DNA of 64,000 bases from Quillaja saponaria (Eukaryota > Streptophyta > Magnoliopsida > Fabales > Quillajaceae), in contig CM055608.1 of the NCBI GenBank assembly GCA_029379385.1, forward strand, positions 16,924,350 through 16,988,349. Reading direction: 5' to 3'. This document shows, one piece after another, positions 58,391 to 64,000 of the stretch. The position numbers were made by a program, and so were the translations under genes. Each line of letters opens with the position of its first letter. Position 1 is the first letter of the stretch. Below the pieces are notes generated by a model, which did not search any database, was not told the DNA's origin, and was given only the letters and a program-made list of their open reading frames with translations.

Positions 58391-59791
58391 TGTTGGATTT
58401 ACCACACAAGTGCACGTATCATTAACAACTAATATAAATAGAAGTAAAGTGTCGAACTCACGAGGAATTACATCAAACAATTGCTAAGTACTAAAATTGA
58501 CCTATTCTAACTTTATCTAAAGAATGAATTTTTGAGAGATTTATAATTAAACTAAACTAAAGCAAGCAAACGTAAGAATGTAATAGAGAAAACCTAGAAT
58601 TACAACTTCCCTCAACACTCACTTAGATTATTATTATCTTATCATGCTTAGTTGTGATACCGAATTACTAACATAAGGTTCTTATTCAATTCTAAGTATC
58701 TTTCGAATTGTTTATAATAATATCTAACTTAACCATTTCACTATATATCTATGAGAATTGAATTAAGCTAGACTATTTAAGAATAGACCTAAAATGATTA
58801 CACAAGGTATAGAGGTATATTTCTATCCTATATATAAATCAAATTCAGACAAGCATGTGAATGAATTCAAACAAATGCTATCTTATTCAAGGCTAAACCT
58901 AGATTTTCTTTGTCAAGGTTCCTCTAAGTTACCAAATCAAACTAATTGGTATCTAATCAATTAGAAGCATAAAGTATAGAATAAGATAAACAATTAATTT
59001 AACAAAACCCTAAGCAATCAAATTATAACATAAAACCAAACTACATGTTGAGTTCCGTTGCAATCCTAAAGAAGTAACTACTCCATGCTACTTAGTATAA
59101 ACATGTATATAAACAAAGAAAACATGAAAAAAATACAAGAAAGTAAAGAAAGAGTAGAATAAAAAAAACTATAAAGGTTGTTAATCTTTAAACATTAGCT
59201 ATCCTTGCTTTTCTTGCTCCTTGCACTCTTGATTGTCTCTAGACTTTCTTAGCTAAACTTATGTGTTTAATTGTGTCTATAATCCCCAATATAAACCTCT
59301 TTAAATAGGCTTCAAAACCCTTAAAAGGAAGTTAATTCAAACAAGGAATCAATCAGGCACCCCAACACTAAAGTTTCGGCGTCTCAGCACTGAAAATCAA
59401 ATTGCAGGATCACGTTGAATGCCTAAATTGCAACTTTCTGGCCCCTAGGCGCTAGCTGCCACTGTCTTGGGGGCCTTAGGGCTAACTTCCTGGCGCCTAG
59501 GAGCCAATGCTCTCTGCCTAGTTGCCTTTTTGTACAATTTTGGGTGCTGTGGCTCCCGACGCATAGCAAATCCCTGTTTGACTTCAAATTTCTTTTAAGC
59601 ATTAAACCTTCAAAACACACAAACTAAGTTAAGAATCAATGAAATTCTTAATTAAAGGCTAAATCCTAAGCATACTTAACTAGAATTCAACACCTTAAAA
59701 CAAATGACTAAACTAAGCATTAATCAAACTAAAACTTAATAACATAACAAATAATATGAATAAGTAATAAGGCTATTTCATAGACTTATCA
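58391..59791 (-). mobile_element. Athila-like LTR inserted in the copia integrase (1401 bp)
   Basis: The + strand runs TGTTGGATTTACCAC to GACTTATCA. AGATAT stands at 58384-58389 (two bases before the LTR) and at 59792-59797, consistent with a target duplication. It is the same subfamily as 15622-16999 but inverted. The integrase reading resumes directly after it. No internal element sequence remains, so it is a solo LTR. Confidence 0.8.
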
Positions 59792-59796
59792 AGATA

Positions 59797-60110
59797 TACT
59801 TGTTTTTTGTGTAGAGCAGATTATGGATCACAATTTCTCAGCACTTAGAACTCCTAATAAAATTGTGTGGCTGAGAGAAAGAATCAGTCTTTAGAAGAAA
59901 TGAGAAGGACATTGTTGATTGAGAACAATCTGCCTAAAAGCTTCTAGGTTGAAGCTATTAATACCTCATGCTACATTATGAATCGTATTCTAATCAATCC
60001 AATTCTTAAGAGGACTTCCTATGATCTTTGAAAAGGAAGAAAGCCTAACATATCAAATTTCAAAGATTTTAGCTACAAATGCTTTTATCTTGAATAATAA
60101 CAAGAGTAAC
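59797..60110 (+). pseudogene. Copia element 1: integrase, C-terminal part of the core
   Basis: It contains 'DYGSQFLST', 'VAERKNQSLEEMRRTLLIEN', 'NLPKSF' and 'NRILINPILKRTSYDL', then 'GRKPNISNFKDF'. These match the plant copia pattern 'PQQNGVAERKNR.L.EMARTML.E..LP..FW.EAV.TA.YI.NR'. Catalytic positions are partly lost and shifts are present. It ends near 60110. Confidence 0.75.
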
Positions 60111-60239
60111 CCTGATTTTCTACTTTTTAAATCCTACTATTCCTCTCCCTCTTACTTTACCATTATACAAAAACCCTCTTACTGTCTTCCATATTCTCCA
60201 CAACCGATCTTCTTTTAAGCACATTTAATGGCATCCTCA

Positions 60240-61625
60240 ATTTATGGTAAAATAATCATGGCAAGAAAAGGAAGCTTATCCAAACCCGTGGATGATGAAA
60301 TCCTTGATCTTTAAATTGCCAGTGAATGAGTACTTATGCAAGTTATTATGCTTGTACATGATTATAAAGGTTTCAAAATGAGAACTGATAAAACTATCTA
60401 TAAGATGTTTTACAAATTCATCAACATCATCAATGTGTTGAAAATACTTGTAGAAGTCTACTTAAATGAAGAAATAGTGGTGAAGATTCTTGGTTGTCAA
60501 AAAAAAAAGTTAGAAAACAAAGAAGACAACCATAGAAGCTAAGAACCTTGAAATCTTACTCAATAAGAGTTATTGGGTTAATTGGAAACTCGTGAGATAC
60601 AGAAAAAGCATGAAGAAATTGAAGGAAAACATTAAAAAGGAAAGGATGTAGCCTTCAAAAATGCTTCAAAGGACTCAATAGATTCATCTAATGAATTTGG
60701 AAAAGAAGATGATCACCTGGCCTTAATAACCGAAAAATTTAGAAGTTTCTTTAACAAAAGGTCATTAAGAAAACCATTCAAAAAGAACTTTGAAAAGTAG
60801 GAATTTAGGGATGCAAAAAATAGAAGCACCCCTCTGCTTTAAGTGTAATCAACCTGGACACATGAAGAATGAGTAAAAGAAAGAAAATTATTCATACCCC
60901 AAAAAGAAAAAGAAAAAAGACAATGATTTCCACTTGGAATGAAGTGGAGATAGTTCAAATAAAGAAAACTATAAGAAGAAGAAGCCAACGTTTGTCTCAT
61001 GGCTTTAACTAACTTATCCACCAGTTATTCAATAGCTAACAATACAGTCGTAGATAATCAATTGTCAGAAGTAACAGTTAATGAATTGGCCGTTCAAGTG
61101 GCTACTAAGTTATGATCATCTTTCTTATTTAACAACTTTTATGATGTGTTATATTAATTAACGGAACAATACGTTACTGATGTGGTGGAACCTAGAAAAA
61201 CAAGAAAAGATATGGAAAATATAATGACTAAAAATGAAGAGCTAAAGGCCAAGCTATCATTCGCTATTGAGAAATTGAATTCACAAATGTATGATAAAGC
61301 CAAAATAATTCATATATCAATTGACTTGCATACATCTTTATCTACTGACATCACCTCAAAAAGAAATTAAATGACTTGATTGTCACACTAGCAAAATTTG
61401 TCATTGGTAAGAAAAATTTAGACATTTTGCTAAGTAGTCAAAGATGTGCTTTTCATAAAACTAGTCTTGGATATCATTCTTATATTGCACACAAGTCATA
61501 TATTACTTTTTTTATTAGAGGTGCAAGTAAAACATGCCATTACTGCAATGAAGCTGGTCACACGGTCCTTTCATGTAAAATGAAAAAGGAAATTGCAAGT
61601 GGTAAAGGAAAATTCTATTAGGTTC
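60240..61625 (+). pseudogene. SIRE-like copia element 2: gag with two zinc knuckles
   Basis: The frame at 60336-60542 has 'VIMLVHDYKGFKMRTDKTIY' and 'INIINVLKILVEVYLNEE', which matches the UBN2-type gag of SIRE/Maximus elements ('...LV.DYE.FKM...E.I..MF.RFT.I.N.L..LG..Y'). Acidic linkers follow, then a knuckle 'CFKCNQPGHMKNE' at about 60837 (last Cys lost) and an intact 'CHYCNEAGHTVLSC' at 61535-61576. Zinc knuckles bind the element RNA. At least five stops break the gene. It starts right after element 1 stops, so the two elements lie head to tail. Confidence 0.75.
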
Positions 61626-61699
61626 CTAAGATCCCAAAACCTTCTGAATGTCAGTACTAACTTATCAGGACCTAAGAAAAGTTGGCTACCTAAGACAAA

Positions 61700-61880
61700 A
61701 TAAATTTCTATCTATAGGTTTGTCTCAAATGTAGGGAAGATGAGTCCTTTTGGATTTTGAACCATGGTTATTCAAGACACGTGACTGGAGAAAAGGACAA
61801 GTTCTATTACCTAAAGACAAGCAATAGTGGATATGTCACATTTGGAGACAATAACAAGGGGAGGATAAAAGAATATTGGC
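61700..61880 (+). pseudogene. Copia element 2: protease remnant with lost active site
   Basis: 'WILNHGYSRHVTGEKDKFYY' then 'SGYVTFGDNNKGRIK' match the copia protease block 'WYLDSGCSRHMTGDK..F......GGYVTFGDN.KGKI'. The catalytic D-S-G reads N-H-G here, so it could not cleave. Confidence 0.85.
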
Positions 61881-61916
61881 AATAAGAACTGCTCAATTGA
61901 ACATGATGTTGTGAGA

Positions 61917-62870
61917 TAAACCATGCAAGTGCAAGTATCGTTAATAAGTAATAAAGTATAAGTCAAGTATCTTTTCGATGATGAATTATCTAACAATGTT
62001 AAGTATTAAAATTGTATCAATCCTAATTTTATCCAAATGATTAAATCTTTCAAATGATTAACTAAATTATCTAAATTAATGAAATGAAAATATATATAAT
62101 GAAATGAATCTAGGATCATAATTTTCCTTACATTTCACTTAACTTGGATTCATCCTATTTTGTTTGTGTTCATGGTATTATGGTATTAACCAAGGATTCT
62201 AATTTAATTATAAGTATCTTTCGAATTGCTTATAATCATACCTCATTTAACCAATTCACTATATGTCTATGAAAGTAATTTAAACAAGATTCATTAAGAG
62301 AAAACCTTATTTGATTATACATGGCACATAGGTATATGTCTATCCTATTTGCAAATCAAATTCAACCATCAATGTGAATGAATTCCAACATATATTATAT
62401 CATTCAAGGCTAACTTAAATACCATAACAATCCAATTGGGGATCAAGCAATTGGAAGCATCAAACAAGCATAACATAAATACCACAACTCATAATCAATT
62501 CATTGGTAAAACAAAATCAAGCTACATGTGAGTTCAATTGCAATCCTAGAACAAGGGAATTAGTTCATTCTACAGACATTAAGCATGGCTGGAGCTAAAC
62601 AAATCATTAAGGAAATGGAGAAAACTCATGAAGGTTGCCACCAATATTCAAGCTTCTTGTTCCTCTTTCTCTTCTAGCATCCTTTGCCTCAAAAGCCTGT
62701 TAACCTTCTCTTTAGTTGAAGAAGAACCTCAAATCTTACACATATAAACCCCCCAAATCAACATTTTACAGTATTTCTGATGAAACGGGGAGGGGAAATA
62801 TCATGTTGGCACCTAGACGCTAAAGGCATAGAGGTCTGATGCCTACCAGATAGAATACTTAGAGTATTTT
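61917..62870 (-). mobile_element. Athila-like LTR fragment inserted in copia element 2
   Basis: The + strand starts TGTTGTGAGATAAACCATGC, with family landmarks 'gcaagtgcaagtatcgtta', 'tttccttacatttcactt' and 'gtctatcctatttgcaaatc'. It breaks off within the region rich in 'gcacctagacgct'-type sequence, so the far end is missing. Copia sequence resumes near 62930. Confidence 0.7.
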
Positions 62871-62929
62871 CTAGTGCGAGCTGGAAATTCATTCTTTGTA
62901 TTTTTTGTCTTAAGACTTGGTTATACAAA

Positions 62930-63330
62930 TATGCATACCATACTTAAACTATGAAACAAAGGACTAGTTTCTAGTCTACCAAAGATTAAATATGATCTTG
63001 AGAAACTGTGTGATGCATGTTAGTTTGGAAAACATACCAGAACCATTTTCAAAAGCAAAAATATTACTTTCAACTTTAAGGTTGCTGGAACTGCTACGTA
63101 TAGACTTTTGGTCCTACACAAACTGTTAGTTATGGTGGAAACAAATATGTCTTCGTTATCATAGATGATTCCTCAAGATATGCATTGGTAATATTTCTTG
63201 CTCATAAAGATGATGCATATAGATCTTTCATAACCTTCTACAAATGTGTTCAAAATAAAAAATCGTTACTTATTTTAAAAATAAGAAGTGATCATGGTTA
63301 ATAATTTGAAAATTATATATTTGATGATTT
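62930..63330 (+). pseudogene. Copia element 2: GAG-pre-integrase end and integrase core start
   Basis: 'CDACQFGK'-like remnants at about 63010-63040 are followed by 'YGGNKYVFVIIDDSSRYALV' and 'IFLAHKDDAYRSFITFYKCV' at 63131-63250, then 'IRSDHG' at about 63280. These contain the first two catalytic Asp residues of the DDE integrase (VIIDD, RSDHG). Stops follow. Confidence 0.8.
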
Positions 63331-63399
63331 TTTTCATTGAGCATAAATTTTCTACTTAAAGGACTCCATAGTAAAATGGAGTAGTGGAAAAGAAGAACG

Positions 63400-63720
63400 A
63401 AACTTTTTAGGAAATGGCCCAAACAATACTATTTGAGAATTCTCTTCCACATTATTTTTGTACTGAAAGCAGTAAACATAACATGCTATATCTATAACAA
63501 AGCTCTAGTAAGTTTAATGTTAGGAAAAACTCCATATGAGCTATGGAAATGTAAAAAGCCTAACATTAGATACTTTCATACTTTTGGTTGTAAATGTTTT
63601 GTTTACAATAACAACAAAGAAAAATTAAAAAAAATTAATGCTAGATCTGATTAAGGCATTTTCTTAGAATATTCTTTAAATAGTAAAGCATACAAAGTTT
63701 TCAATAAAAGAACTTTAATT
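63400..63720 (+). pseudogene. Copia element 2: integrase, end of the core
   Basis: The frame 63433-63654 includes 'NITCYIYNKALVS', 'GKTPYELWKCKKPNIRYFHT' and 'FGCKCFVYNNNKEKL'. This is the plant copia block '.TA.Y..NR.......KTPYELW.G.KPNISY.H.FGC.C...N'. The Glu of the triad lies in the preceding, shifted frame (63390-63410). Confidence 0.8.
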
Positions 63721-64000
63721 ATTTAAAATACTAATTCATGTTTTTTTTTATGAATATAATCCTTTGGCTATAAGAAATGTTGAGAAATATGCAAATATTT
63801 TTGGAAATGCTAATCAAGGAACAACTAAGATAAAGGCAACTGAATAACAGATGAAAAGCTATTAGCAGACCAATATAGCAGACTAAATTCAACTAAACTA
63901 ACCATTTAGTAATCAGTTAATCATGAATGATAAGAATCCTTAGTTGAACTAACTGCAAATGAGCCAAAAGCTAATATAAGAGCTAACACTTAGAATCTTG
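63721..64000 (+). other. Continuation of copia element 2 to the window edge, heavily decayed
   Basis: Position and a few weak blocks suggest the linker between integrase and reverse transcriptase. The element is cut by the end of the window. Confidence 0.35.

Noticed and set aside
1..64000. Search for a new defence, toxin or biosynthetic system
   Set aside because: Apart from the two host genes, every coding block I could recognise belongs to a transposable element or to organelle-derived DNA. The unassigned blocks (49330-50975, 56100-56516) are broken and not enough to propose a system.

Overview
The window is nuclear DNA of a flowering plant, most likely a woody eudicot of the rosid type. 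This rests on two intron-containing plant genes, long A+T-rich intergenic DNA, and layer upon layer of plant LTR retrotransposons, a LINE and a CACTA transposon. The species cannot be named from the sequence. Only two intact host genes are supported: a BEL1-like (BLH1-type) TALE homeobox gene on the + strand (CDS 40867-43389, four coding exons, 695 residues, preceded by a multi-exon leader with short upstream ORFs) and a BTB/POZ-domain gene on the - strand (CDS 45033-46702, two coding exons, 440 residues). They are convergent and sit in a repeat-poor island of about 10 kb (37.5-48 kb).

Region 1-6 kb: a ~206-bp tandem repeat whose third unit carries a 117-bp piece of plastid 23S rRNA; a minus-strand Ty1/copia LTR with its primer-binding site; a 32-bp minisatellite; a solo copia-type LTR. 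Region 6-22 kb: a nest of Ty3/gypsy (Athila-like) elements with a tRNA-Asp-type primer-binding site. It includes a solo LTR with target duplication, a whole element that has only a gag remnant between its LTRs (7.9-15.5 kb, itself split by another LTR-like insertion), a forward element with a gag remnant (15.6-17.6 kb), and a reverse element carrying an ORF in the env-like position and the end of its integrase (17.65-22 kb).

Region 22.8-30 kb: a fragment resembling a plant En/Spm accessory protein gene, abutting the 3' half of a copia element. Its ~1.97-kb LTR is followed at once by a second, inverted LTR of the same family, which is split by an Athila-like solo LTR with a 5-bp ATGCT duplication. 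Region 30-35.5 kb: the C-terminal half of a LINE (minus strand, with an internal tandem duplication) and a degenerate CACTA transposon with subterminal motif arrays.

Region 36.8-37.5 kb: a small element with ~150-bp inverted ends enclosing a foreign-looking G+C-richer segment. Region 48-57 kb: an A+T-rich fold-back element, an unrecognised decayed coding region, and about 5.8 kb of LTR-like noncoding DNA ending in a broken acidic reading frame. Region 57-64 kb: two decayed SIRE-like copia elements in tandem, each interrupted by an Athila-like LTR in the opposite orientation, one with a 417-bp tandem duplication.

No RNA gene, CRISPR array or bacterial-type operon is present. I see no convincing new biological system. 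The most notable items are the plastid rRNA insertion, the long inverted LTR pair with antisense reading frames, the gag-only Athila-like subfamily, and the uORF-rich leader of the homeobox gene.
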